NCBI RefSeq assembly: GCF_017498545.1
Contig: NZ_CP071793.1
Span: forward strand, 11,402,256-11,466,255
From: Sulfidibacter corallicola
GTDB lineage: Bacteria > Acidobacteriota > Holophagae > Acanthopleuribacterales > Acanthopleuribacteraceae
DNA length: 64,000 nucleotides
Direction: 5' to 3'
Shown here: piece by piece, positions 8,899 to 17,700 of the stretch
How positions within the stretch are numbered: the first letter of the stretch is position 1
How the letters are laid out: every line of letters starts with the position of its first letter
Position numbers and translations under genes: made by a program
Notes under the pieces: model-generated
Database searches by the model: none
Seen by the model: the letters and a program-made list of their open reading frames with translations, nothing else
Told to the model about the DNA's origin: nothing

Positions 8899-10948
8899 GA
8901 TGCTCCCCCTTGCGCCGTGGAAACCGAGATGAAAAGGGCCTGGGCTTGCCGAAGTAGTAACCCTGGGCGAAATCCACACCGATGTCGCGGAGGCGCTCCA
9001 GGGTCGCTCGGTCCTCGACGAATTCGGCTACCGTCTTGAGGCCCAATGCGTGACTGACCTGATTCATGGCCTGCACGAACGAGAGGTTGCCACGGTCTTC
9101 ACAGAGATTTTTGACAAACATACCGTCGATCTTCAGATAGTCCACCGGCAGGGACTTCAGGTAGGCGAACGAGCTGAGGCCGCTGCCGAAATCGTCCAAC
9201 GCAAAGAAACAGCCCAGTTCCCGGCATTCGCGAATCAGCCCCAACACGCGCGACAGGTTGCTGATCGCCGCGGTTTCGGTGATTTCGAAGCACAGCGACC
9301 CGAAGGGCAGGTCGTGCTCGCGAACCAGGTTGGGAATGGCCTCCAAAACCGCGTTGTCACTCAGGCTGGTCCCCGAAAGATTGATCGAATAGACCATGGC
9401 CGGCGGACCTTCGCCGCGGGAAAGCTCCTCCCGAATCAGGGGCAAAGCCAGGTGCAGGACTTTCAGGTCGATGTCGGTCATCAGGCCGAACAGCTCGGCG
9501 GCCGGCAGGAACTGGCCCGGCGTGTAGACGTGCTCGCCCTCGATCAAGCGCACCAGGATCTCGCAGTGGGGTGTGTCGCCGGCGTTGAGCGGCACGATGT
9601 CCTGGCGATAGAGGGCGATCCGGTCGTCGCGCAGGGCCTCCAGACAGCGAAAATACCAACGCAACCGGCCGTGATAGTCCTGGTAGTCGGTTTTGGAGCG
9701 ATCCGCGGTGATGACCCGATTGCCGCCCTGCTCCTTGGCCAGGTGGCAGGCTTCGTCGGCGCGAATCATCCAGTGTTCCAACGAGCGCTCGGACCCGTTG
9801 ACCATCGCCAGACCCAAGCTGGCGGTGACGCGATAGGCGGTCTGTTCCCAAAAAAATTCGCGGTATTGTATCGTCTCGCGCAGCCGCTCGGCGATCGAGA
9901 AGGCCTCCTCCTCAGCGCAGCTCGGCAGGAAGACACCGAACTGATCGCCGCTGAAGCGGCAGACCAGGTCCGTGGGTCGCAGGGCGCGACGCAGGATGGC
10001 GGCCAGTTGACGCAGCAGGTCGTCGCCGGCCGAATGGCCATGTACCTCGTTGATGATCTTGAACTTGTCCAGGTCCATGAACAGCAGGGCGCAGTCCGGA
10101 TCGCTGTCCAGCCGTTGGAACACCTCACGTACGAACCCCTCGCGATTGTAAATCCCGGTCACGTGGTCGTGGGTCGACTCGTGTTCCAACCTCATCGAGA
10201 GCTCGCGCTCGCGCGAGAGGTTCCGGTAGGTGACGATCAGGGCCACTTCGTTCTCCTCGCCACCGGCGATCGGGGACAGCACGATTTGGACCGGCATGGC
10301 CCGCCCGCCTTCGCTCACCAGAAACAGCTCGTCGGCAAAGGCCGCACTTTCGCGACCGCTGAGCACGGCGCCGATGTGGGCCTGCCATTCCTCCTCGACC
10401 ACGCCGTCCAGCCGAAAGACCTCCCGCAGTGGTTTGTGGAGCGCGTCCTCTCCCAGGAAGTTCTGGGCCTCGCGGTTGAGGAACTGCACCCGCAACTCGC
10501 CATCGACCGCGATGACGCCGTCGCCGATGTTCTGCAGCACGGTCGACAGCAGCGCCTCGTGCTGCTTCAATCGCCGCTCGATGTCGTTGCGGTAGAGCGC
10601 GACCTCGATGTTGGAACGCAGGGCCTCGTCGTAATAGGGCTTGATCACGTAGCCGTGGGGCTCTACCTGCTTGGCCTTGTCCAGCGTTTCCGCATCGCAG
10701 TAGGCCGTCAGGAACACGATCGCGGTCGCCTGCTCCATGCGAATTTCACGGGCGGCCTGAATGCCGTCGATGTCGCCTTTGAGATGGATGTCCATCAGGA
10801 TCAGGTGGGGCCGTTCCTTCTGAGCGGAGTAAATGGCGTCTTCGCCCCGGGTGCAGATCCCCACGATGCGGTGACCCATGTTCATGAGCCGGTGTTCCAA
10901 ATCCATCGCGGTGATCGCTTCATCCTCGACGATCAATATATCGGCCAT
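8891..10948 (-). CDS. REC-PAS-GGDEF-EAL protein, probable c-di-GMP phosphodiesterase
   Basis: A 685-residue protein. I start it at MADILIVEDE (ATG 10948, GGAGAG about 8 nt upstream); the open frame further upstream only shadows the preceding kinase gene. Receiver: VEDE, Asp53 in LMDIHLKG, VIKPY. PAS at about 125-245. The GGDEF domain (250-415) reads SGDQF at 333-337 instead of GGDEF, so cyclase activity is doubtful. The EAL domain has EILVR (Glu463), INLSGTSL, EITET, DDFGSG, KIDGMF, VAEFVED and QGYYFGKP, covering the catalytic positions. The likely activity is hydrolysis of c-di-GMP under receiver control. It lies 23 bp after the REC-PAS kinase gene. Confidence 0.9.
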   Translation of the reverse strand: MADILIVEDEAITAMDLEHRLMNMGHRIVGICTRGEDAIYSAQKERPHLILMDIHLKGDIDGIQAAREIRMEQATAIVFLTAYCDAETLDKAKQVEPHGYVIKPYYDEALRSNIEVALYRNDIERRLKQHEALLSTVLQNIGDGVIAVDGELRVQFLNREAQNFLGEDALHKPLREVFRLDGVVEEEWQAHIGAVLSGRESAAFADELFLVSEGGRAMPVQIVLSPIAGGEENEVALIVTYRNLSRERELSMRLEHESTHDHVTGIYNREGFVREVFQRLDSDPDCALLFMDLDKFKIINEVHGHSAGDDLLRQLAAILRRALRPTDLVCRFSGDQFGVFLPSCAEEEAFSIAERLRETIQYREFFWEQTAYRVTASLGLAMVNGSERSLEHWMIRADEACHLAKEQGGNRVITADRSKTDYQDYHGRLRWYFRCLEALRDDRIALYRQDIVPLNAGDTPHCEILVRLIEGEHVYTPGQFLPAAELFGLMTDIDLKVLHLALPLIREELSRGEGPPAMVYSINLSGTSLSDNAVLEAIPNLVREHDLPFGSLCFEITETAAISNLSRVLGLIRECRELGCFFALDDFGSGLSSFAYLKSLPVDYLKIDGMFVKNLCEDRGNLSFVQAMNQVSHALGLKTVAEFVEDRATLERLRDIGVDFAQGYYFGKPRPFSSRFPRRKGEHHG

Positions 10949-10971
10949 CCCGTAACTCTCCATTTCGATCC

Positions 10972-12822
10972 CTACTTCGGAAATTCGATGCGGACGAAGG
11001 TCCCCTCGGCAGGAACGAACTCCCAGGTTCCGTGAAGTTGCTTGACCAGGACGTCGACGAGTTTCAGGCCGAGACTCTGGATATCCTGCTCGAGGATGTC
11101 CTCGCGGATCCCGATGCCCTCGTCCTCGACTTCGATGCGGTACGACGTCTCGAACTCTTCGAGCCGCACCAGAATCCGACCCTGGCGACCATCGGGAAAG
11201 GCGTGTTTGAGGGCGTTGGTGACCAACTCGTTGACGACCAGACCACAGGGCACCGCCTTTTCCACCGTGAGGTTGACCAGGCTGTGGGGCACTTCGATGG
11301 GAATCCGTTCGCGATGGTAGAGATGCACCAGGACGCCCACCAACTGGCGCACGTACTGGCAAAAGTCGATTTGCGAGAACGATGTGGCGCGATAGAGCAT
11401 TTCGTGGATCATGGCCATCGACCGGATGCGGTTCTGGCTCTCCAGCAACGTTTGAATCGTCTCGGGGTGTTGAATGTGCTTGGACTGCAGGAACAACAGG
11501 CTGGCGATGATCTGCAGGTTGTTCTTGACCCGGTGGTGAACCTCGCGCAGCAGGGCGTCCTTTTCCACCAGCGAGCGGCGCAGCTCGATTTCGGCACGCT
11601 TTTGATCGGTAATCGCCTCGTGGGCCAGGATGACGCGCCCCGAAGAGGCCCGGGTGATCTTCAATTGGAACCAGGCGTCCGCCGGAGGGGCGCCGAGCCC
11701 GTATTGAATCAAGTCCCCTTCCTGGGAGCCGTCCAGCACGCCCTCGATGCTCCGGAGCACCTTTTCCAAGGCCACCCCGATCAGCGAGTCGGGGTTCTTT
11801 TCGAAGGATTGGCGACAGGTCTCCAGGTAATGACAGCCGACTTCGATGTGGGAACCCACCAGCGGCGAATAGAGGCGCAACCGGTTCCAGGCACGGTTGA
11901 CCGCCTCCAGCTTGCCGTGGCGGTCGAGCACGCCGATCGGTGCCGTCAACGAGTCCAGCACGTCGTGAAAGAAGTGACGCGATTTGAGCACTTCTTCCTG
12001 TGAACGCTTGATGTCGGTGATGTCTTCGGCGAGGCCCACGATGCGCTCCACCTCGCCGGTTTCGGATCGCGAGGGGAAGCCGCGATCGCGAATCCAGCTC
12101 ACCTCGCCGTCCGGACGCCGAATACGGTACTCCACGTCGTATCCGCCGCCCGCCAGATTGCTCATTGCCTTTTCCACGGCCGGCCGATCCTGCTCCACCA
12201 CGCACTCCATCCAGGTCATGGGGAGTTGCAGCAACTCGGACACGGGACGGCCCCAGGTCTCCTCGTAGCGCTGACTGCAGTAGTGCATTTCCTGGCCGTC
12301 GGGGGAACTGATCCAGAACACCTCGCGAATGGTCTCCGTGATCAGGCGGAACAGCTCTTCACTGCGCGCCAGCTCCTTCAAGGCCTGCCCGTGTTGGGCC
12401 AGTTGTTCGTTGAGGCGGGTCACCAGCCGATGGCGCTCGATGCCCTGGAAAAAGACGCGATACAGATTGCGCTCGTTGATCTCGCCCTTGATGAGGAAAT
12501 CCTGGGCGCCATGGCGCATGGCATCCAGCGCGACGGGCTCTTCGTCGAAGCCGGTCAACACGATCAGCGCCGCTTGATGCGCGTGTTGGCGCACCATCTC
12601 GATGTTGGCGATCCCTTCGCCGTCGGGCAGGTTCAAATCCAAGAGAATGAGCTGGAATTCACCCTGCGCCAACTCGGAGAGCGCTTCGTCGAGTCGGGTC
12701 ACCCAAAACAGTTCGAGGCGACCCCAGTAGTAACTGCTTCGCGATTTTTCGAGGTACGTTCGAATGAGGTGGGCATCCTCGGGGTCGTCCTCGACCATGA
12801 GCACCTTGATTTCATCGGCCAT
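10972..12822 (-). CDS. REC-PAS-PAS histidine kinase with HisKA_2/HWE-type core
   Basis: A 616-residue soluble protein starting at MADEIKVLMVEDD (ATG 12822; the ribosome site GGGAG is rather far, about 13 nt). Receiver at 1-130 (VEDD, LLDLNLPDG, LTGFDE, FLIKGE). PAS 1 with PAC at about 160-285 (FWISSPDG..WGRPVSELL), PAS 2 at about 300-410. The H region LREVHHRVKNNLQIIASLL is the HisKA_2 type, followed by ATPase motifs NELVTNALKHAFPDG and DEGIGI. With an N-terminal receiver, the protein can be both target and source of phosphate. It is followed by the GGDEF-EAL gene in the same operon. Confidence 0.9.
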   Translation of the reverse strand: MADEIKVLMVEDDPEDAHLIRTYLEKSRSSYYWGRLELFWVTRLDEALSELAQGEFQLILLDLNLPDGEGIANIEMVRQHAHQAALIVLTGFDEEPVALDAMRHGAQDFLIKGEINERNLYRVFFQGIERHRLVTRLNEQLAQHGQALKELARSEELFRLITETIREVFWISSPDGQEMHYCSQRYEETWGRPVSELLQLPMTWMECVVEQDRPAVEKAMSNLAGGGYDVEYRIRRPDGEVSWIRDRGFPSRSETGEVERIVGLAEDITDIKRSQEEVLKSRHFFHDVLDSLTAPIGVLDRHGKLEAVNRAWNRLRLYSPLVGSHIEVGCHYLETCRQSFEKNPDSLIGVALEKVLRSIEGVLDGSQEGDLIQYGLGAPPADAWFQLKITRASSGRVILAHEAITDQKRAEIELRRSLVEKDALLREVHHRVKNNLQIIASLLFLQSKHIQHPETIQTLLESQNRIRSMAMIHEMLYRATSFSQIDFCQYVRQLVGVLVHLYHRERIPIEVPHSLVNLTVEKAVPCGLVVNELVTNALKHAFPDGRQGRILVRLEEFETSYRIEVEDEGIGIREDILEQDIQSLGLKLVDVLVKQLHGTWEFVPAEGTFVRIEFPK

Positions 12823-13131
12823 TTGGTGGATCACACTCCCAGATTCACCTGTAGCGTTCACGGCTCTCTCCAAGGCGGGAACCGACCCCGCGCACCTTCG
12901 GACCGCCGCGGGCGCTCGGACACGGCCAGCCGGTCGGATGGGGTGCCGAACCGGCGTGATGGGCCCCCATCCGGGCGGGGCAGCCGCTCGAATGGCCATC
13001 GGCGGGTTTCGGGCGCGAGGCATCACCGCTCGGCGACGCCGTCGACGCAGGTTGACGCGGTGGGTCGTGACGGTGGCGTGGATAGCCATCCGATGGGACC
13101 ACCGGTCCCGACGGGTCAGGCGGAAGCCCCC
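12823..13131. other. 309-bp GC-rich spacer inside the kinase cluster
   Basis: Separates the kinase gene ending at 13132 from the one starting at 12822. It has no convincing coding frame, AT-rich promoter or hairpin-plus-T-run. Several GC-rich imperfect inverted repeats could form RNA structure; nothing more can be said. Confidence 0.4.
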
Positions 13132-14331
13132 TCAAGACGGCTCCCGATCCTGGCTCGCGGCAGATACGGATTTGGGGAGGGTGAACCAAAAGGTCGCCCC
13201 TTGTCCCAGGGTGGATTCCACACCGATTCGCCCGCCGTGCTGTTCGACGATTTTTTTGCATATGGCCAACCCCATTCCGTTGCCGGGGTACTTGTACCGA
13301 TCGTGTAATCGTTTGAAAGGTTTGAAGATGCGCTCGTGGCACGAGGATCCGAGGCCAATCCCGTTATCGGAGATGGCGATCCGCCAGCAATCGCCTTTCT
13401 CCCCCGCGCGGATCGAAATGGCGGGTTTGCGATCCGCGACAAACTTGAGCGCGTTGTCGAGCAGCAGGAAAAAAACACGGCCCATATGATCCCCGTCGCA
13501 GGGCGCCACCGGCAGGGGTTCGGTGTCCAGAACGGCACCCGATCGGTGGATTTCGGTCTCCAGCTCGGCCAATGCCCGGGACAGCGTCTCGTTGAGGTCG
13601 GTGTTCGGTACGATTTGCGAGAATCCGAGCCGCGAATAGGCGCGCAAGTCGCGGATCATCGTTTGAAGGCGCTCGACGCCATTGGAAACGATCTCCAGAA
13701 ACCCCCGGGAATCGTCGTCCAGGTTGGGGCCCCAGCGGCCGACCAACAGTTCCAGGTAGCTGACGATCTTGCGCAAGGGCTCGTTGAGATCGTGGGCGGC
13801 GAGATAGGCGAACTCCTCCTTTTCCTTTTGAACCTGGATCAACCGTCGCTCGGCTCTGCGCGCCCGATCACGCCAGATCTCCACGTCCCCGCCTTCACCC
13901 GTGGATTGGGGCGCCAAGCGCGCGCGAACGAACGCGATCCAGCGAAGGGCGGACTCGCGCCGGCACACCGCCAAGTGGGTCCAAGGGTCGCCCCATACGG
14001 GGACCAGGTCCTGGCGAATCCAGGGTTCCCGCCATTCACACAGAACCCAATCCGAATCGACGCCCTCGCAACGGGTGGCGATGGGATGCACATCCAGGCG
14101 TGCCTGTCGCTCGAGAGAAGGCCGCCCGGCCATCAGGCGTTCGCCCAATCGATTGGCGAGACACACCTTGCCGTCGGGACCAAAAATCACCAGGGCCTCG
14201 GCGAACAGTTCCAGGAACGAAGCAGGGAACTCCGCCAAGGGATCGAGGCGCAGATTTTGGGGCACTTCGTGCCCGATTGGCTCGCCGGACGACTCCTGCG
14301 TCGACACGACGGACCCATCCTTCTCACTCAT
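13132..14331 (-). CDS. PAS-like sensor histidine kinase (soluble)
   Basis: A 399-residue protein without membrane segments. Residues about 33-125 form a divergent PAS-like sensor (FAEALVIFGPDGKVCLANRLG). A coiled-coil linker (about 150-175) leads to the H box FAYLAAHDLNEPLRKIVSYLE, a phytochrome-like HisKA of the same type as the kinase at 4472-6931. ATPase motifs: LLLDNALKFV, SDNGIGLG, GNGMGLAICKKIVEQHGG, and GATFWFTLP at the end. ATG 14331 follows GGGGTGG. This is probably the first gene of the long minus-strand cluster, since an AT-rich, promoter-like 350 bp lies upstream. Confidence 0.88.
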   Translation of the reverse strand: MSEKDGSVVSTQESSGEPIGHEVPQNLRLDPLAEFPASFLELFAEALVIFGPDGKVCLANRLGERLMAGRPSLERQARLDVHPIATRCEGVDSDWVLCEWREPWIRQDLVPVWGDPWTHLAVCRRESALRWIAFVRARLAPQSTGEGGDVEIWRDRARRAERRLIQVQKEKEEFAYLAAHDLNEPLRKIVSYLELLVGRWGPNLDDDSRGFLEIVSNGVERLQTMIRDLRAYSRLGFSQIVPNTDLNETLSRALAELETEIHRSGAVLDTEPLPVAPCDGDHMGRVFFLLLDNALKFVADRKPAISIRAGEKGDCWRIAISDNGIGLGSSCHERIFKPFKRLHDRYKYPGNGMGLAICKKIVEQHGGRIGVESTLGQGATFWFTLPKSVSAASQDREPS

Positions 14332-14782
14332 GAACCACCCCGCGCACGGAATCGGGCCGAGGAAAACTCAGGCAAGGACCAACGAATAAACACCACAAGA
14401 AAATGTATTTCAAGGAGATCTGGTACCAATATTAGGGGACTCGGTTCGATTTAGCAATATCGCCTATAATATTTCCCTTCCTTATTTTTCAATTTTAGCT
14501 AAAATCCACAAATTATCTTATTGATAGATGGTTCCCTTTCAGTAACCGATCACTCATTTTCGAGCAATTACAATATTCTCCTCAAGCTCGCTTCACATAC
14601 ACCTAACTAAACGAAGAGGAACTTCACGAACTCGGACCGACACCCCGGCACGGGTCACCGACAGCCCACGATGCAAAAACCGCATTGATCCAGCGGTTTA
14701 TCACCAGGCCCCTAAAGTGGGTGTGCCCAGCGGTGAACATCCGCAGTCACCGCGAGCCGGGATGGCCTTCGATCCTCCCGGC
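14332..14782. other. AT-rich intergenic region, promoter side of the kinase cluster
   Basis: Between the hybrid-kinase stop and the start of the next kinase. Positions 14385-14600 are markedly AT-rich compared with the surrounding genes and probably hold the promoter for the downstream minus-strand genes. A terminator for the hybrid kinase lies at its high-coordinate end. No coding frame is convincing. Confidence 0.5.
14675..14699 (-). terminator. Rho-independent terminator after the hybrid kinase
   Basis: On the minus strand AAACCGC (14699-14693) pairs with GCGGTTT, followed by a short T run (14679-14675), about 85 nt beyond the stop codon. The stem is 6-7 bp with a 9-nt loop. Confidence 0.6.
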
Positions 14783-17700
14783 TCAGGTCCCCTCTCCTCG
14801 CTTCGGCCGAACCTTCTCCAAGAATTTCCGGGCCCCTTCGAAATTCAGCCCGTCCATGCAGACCTGAATGTCGCGGACCAGTTGGGGATCGGCGTTCTCG
14901 AGGACCGTGGGTTTCAAGGCTCGCCAGTGATCGGCGGCGTTCATGTCGCATTGGTCGAGAGCCTCGAACAAGGCGTGAAACAGCCTCTGAGCTTCACCGG
15001 GTTCGAGGGCCGGTCCCGGCCGAGCGACCCGGCTTTCGCGGCGCGAAGGGTCGCCGCGGTGGGCCGAGACAAATCCATCGGCGGCCTCGACGAACTTGGC
15101 GAGGTCGCGTCCGGACGCGGTCATGTGCGCCTCGTCGGGGCTTTCCCCGCGCAGGGATTGCTCGAGCATGCCGAAGCTGTCCAAGACCGCCTTGGCGCCG
15201 AGATTCGCCGCGGCGCCCTTGATCGCGTGGGCCAGGTCGGCGGCGGCCTGGTACCGCTCCGCTTCGATCAAGTCCCGCATCCGGTCCAGTCCATCGCGAT
15301 AGGAAGTCAGAAACAGGTTCAACTGAGCCACCAGGAAATCCCGATCGTGCCCCACACTTTCGAGTACCGGCTGAAAGTCCGCCACCCGGGCCGCGCCAAT
15401 CGCAGGCGTGTCAGGGCCGGCCTCGATGGCCGAGCCACGCGCCCCGGCCTCGTTCAATTTCGGAATCCAGCGGGTCAACATATCGATCACCAGATCGATC
15501 TGGATCGGTTTGGTGAGATAGTCGTCCATGCCGGCGGCCAACGCGAGCTTGCGGTCTTCGTTGAAGGCCTTGGCCGTCAGGGCGATCACCGGTACACAGC
15601 GGTTCCCCAACTTTTCCTTGATGATTCGCGTGGCCTGGTAGCCGTCCATCTCGGGCATGTGCACGTCCATCAAGACCGCATCGTAGCGGTTGGGCAGATC
15701 CACCAGCTTGTGCACCGCATCGACCCCGTTGACCGCGATATCCACCTGGGCGCCGGCGCGGCTGAGCAAGGCCGTCGCCACCTCGCGGTTGATCTGGACG
15801 TCCTCGACGAGCAGGAGTTGGGTGCCGTTCAGGGGTCGATCGAGTGTGGTGTCGCGAAGGGCACCGGGATCCACCGCCTCGCCCTCGCCCAGGAACGTTT
15901 TGATCAGGCTCATGGGCGTCACCGGTTTGACCAGGATCTCCTGGAGCCGCAAATCGTGAAGTTCGCGCAACAGGTTCTGGCGCCCGTTGGCGGTGATCAT
16001 CACGATGCTGGGCGGGTCGGCCTTCCACGACATGTCGTGGAGCTCGTGAAAGACCTGGAGCCCGTCGATATCGGGTAGTTGCCAATCCAGCAGGACAAAA
16101 TCGAGACGGCGACCTTCTTCGGCGTAGCTCCTGGCGATTCGCAAGGCCTCCGACCCGCCCTTGGCCTCGAGGCATCCCAACCTCAAGTGGCGCATCATGC
16201 GAACCAGGATCTCGCGGGAGACCTGGTTGTCCTCGACCACCAACACTTCGAGCGGCTCCAATTCCAAGGCGTCCAAATCGCAGAGGGTCTTCTCCGAGCG
16301 CAATTCCAAGGGAATGCGAAACCGGAAGGTGCTGCCCTTGCCCCGCTCGCTCTCCACCTCGAGCACGCCGCCCATCTTTTCCGTCAGGCTCTTGCAAATC
16401 GAGAGACCCAGTCCCGTTCCGCCGAATCGGCGCGTGGTGGAGGCGTCGGCCTGGGTGAACGGCTGGAACAATTTTTCGGTTTGCGACTTGGACATACCGA
16501 TGCCCGTATCGATGACTTCGAACAGAAACATGGAGTGGGTTCGGTCGACCCTTTCCTCTTCGATGCGCAAGATGACGATCCCCATATCGGTGAACTTGAT
16601 GGCGTTGCCCATCAGGTTGATGAGGATCTGGCTCAATCGCAGCGGGTCGCCCGTCAGGAAACGCGACAGGTCGTGCTTCAGGTCGAAGACGACGTCGATG
16701 TTCTTTTCCTCGGCACGGGTCGACATCATTTCGGCCAGGTTGTCGATGATTTCCAACAGATCGAAAGGCACCTCTTCGATTTCGATCTGGTTGGCCTCGA
16801 TTTTCGAGAAATCCAGAATGTCGCTGATGATGCCCAGCAGGGTCTTGGCCGAAATGTTGAGTTTGTTGAGCAGGTTGATCTGGGAATTGCTCAAGTCGGT
16901 GTCCAGCAGCAAATCCGCGATCCCGATGACCGCGTTCAGGGGCGTCCGGATCTCGTGGCTCATGTTCGCCAGGAAGACGCTCTTGGCCCGGCTGGCCCTT
17001 TCGGCCTTGCGCGCCAGTTGATCGGCGCGGCGTTTCTGGAGCTCCAGGTCTTCCGCGATGGAGAGGGCGGTGAGGTGAATCGGGGTGCTGTCCCGGTCGA
17101 AGTCCGGTGTGCCCGAACCCTCGGATTCATCGACACCGGACTCAAGAGCCAACAATTCGCTGAAATCGGCGGTGGATCCTTCGTCCACCTTGTCGGCCAT
17201 CGAGCCGGTGACCGAATAGGGTTTGGGCTCGCCCAGGCGATCGGTGAGCAGGTTGACCCGTTCCTTGAGGTCGAGAATGCGCGCTTCACGGCCCTCCATG
17301 AGGCGCAACAAGCGGCTGCTTTCGTCCAAGGCGCGGCGCAGCGTGACCTCGTCCTCCTTGCGCTTCGTGATATCGAAGAAGAACCACACGTAGCCCCATC
17401 GCTGATCGTCCTGATCGCGAATGGGTTGGGCGTACATTTCGATGAAACGACCCGCCTTCAGGTGCACTTCGCGGGCCAAGACGGAATGATCGCCCAGCGC
17501 GGAAAAGCCTTCGAACAAATCGGATTCGGCGACTTCGGCGGTCATGGCGGCGAGCACCGCACGGGGCTGGGTGGGATCCATGTCCTCTTCGTCCAGGTTC
17601 CAAATGTCGAAGAAGCGCGGATTCCATTCGCAGAGTTGGGTCCCGTTTTCGTGGTGAACGATCAGGATCCCCGCCGGCGACGCCTCTTGCTGGGCCTTCA

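Noticed and set aside
10949..12205. Extension of the REC-PAS-GGDEF-EAL frame by about 420 residues upstream
   Set aside because: It shadows the well-conserved REC-PAS kinase gene in another frame; the receiver starts naturally at 10948.
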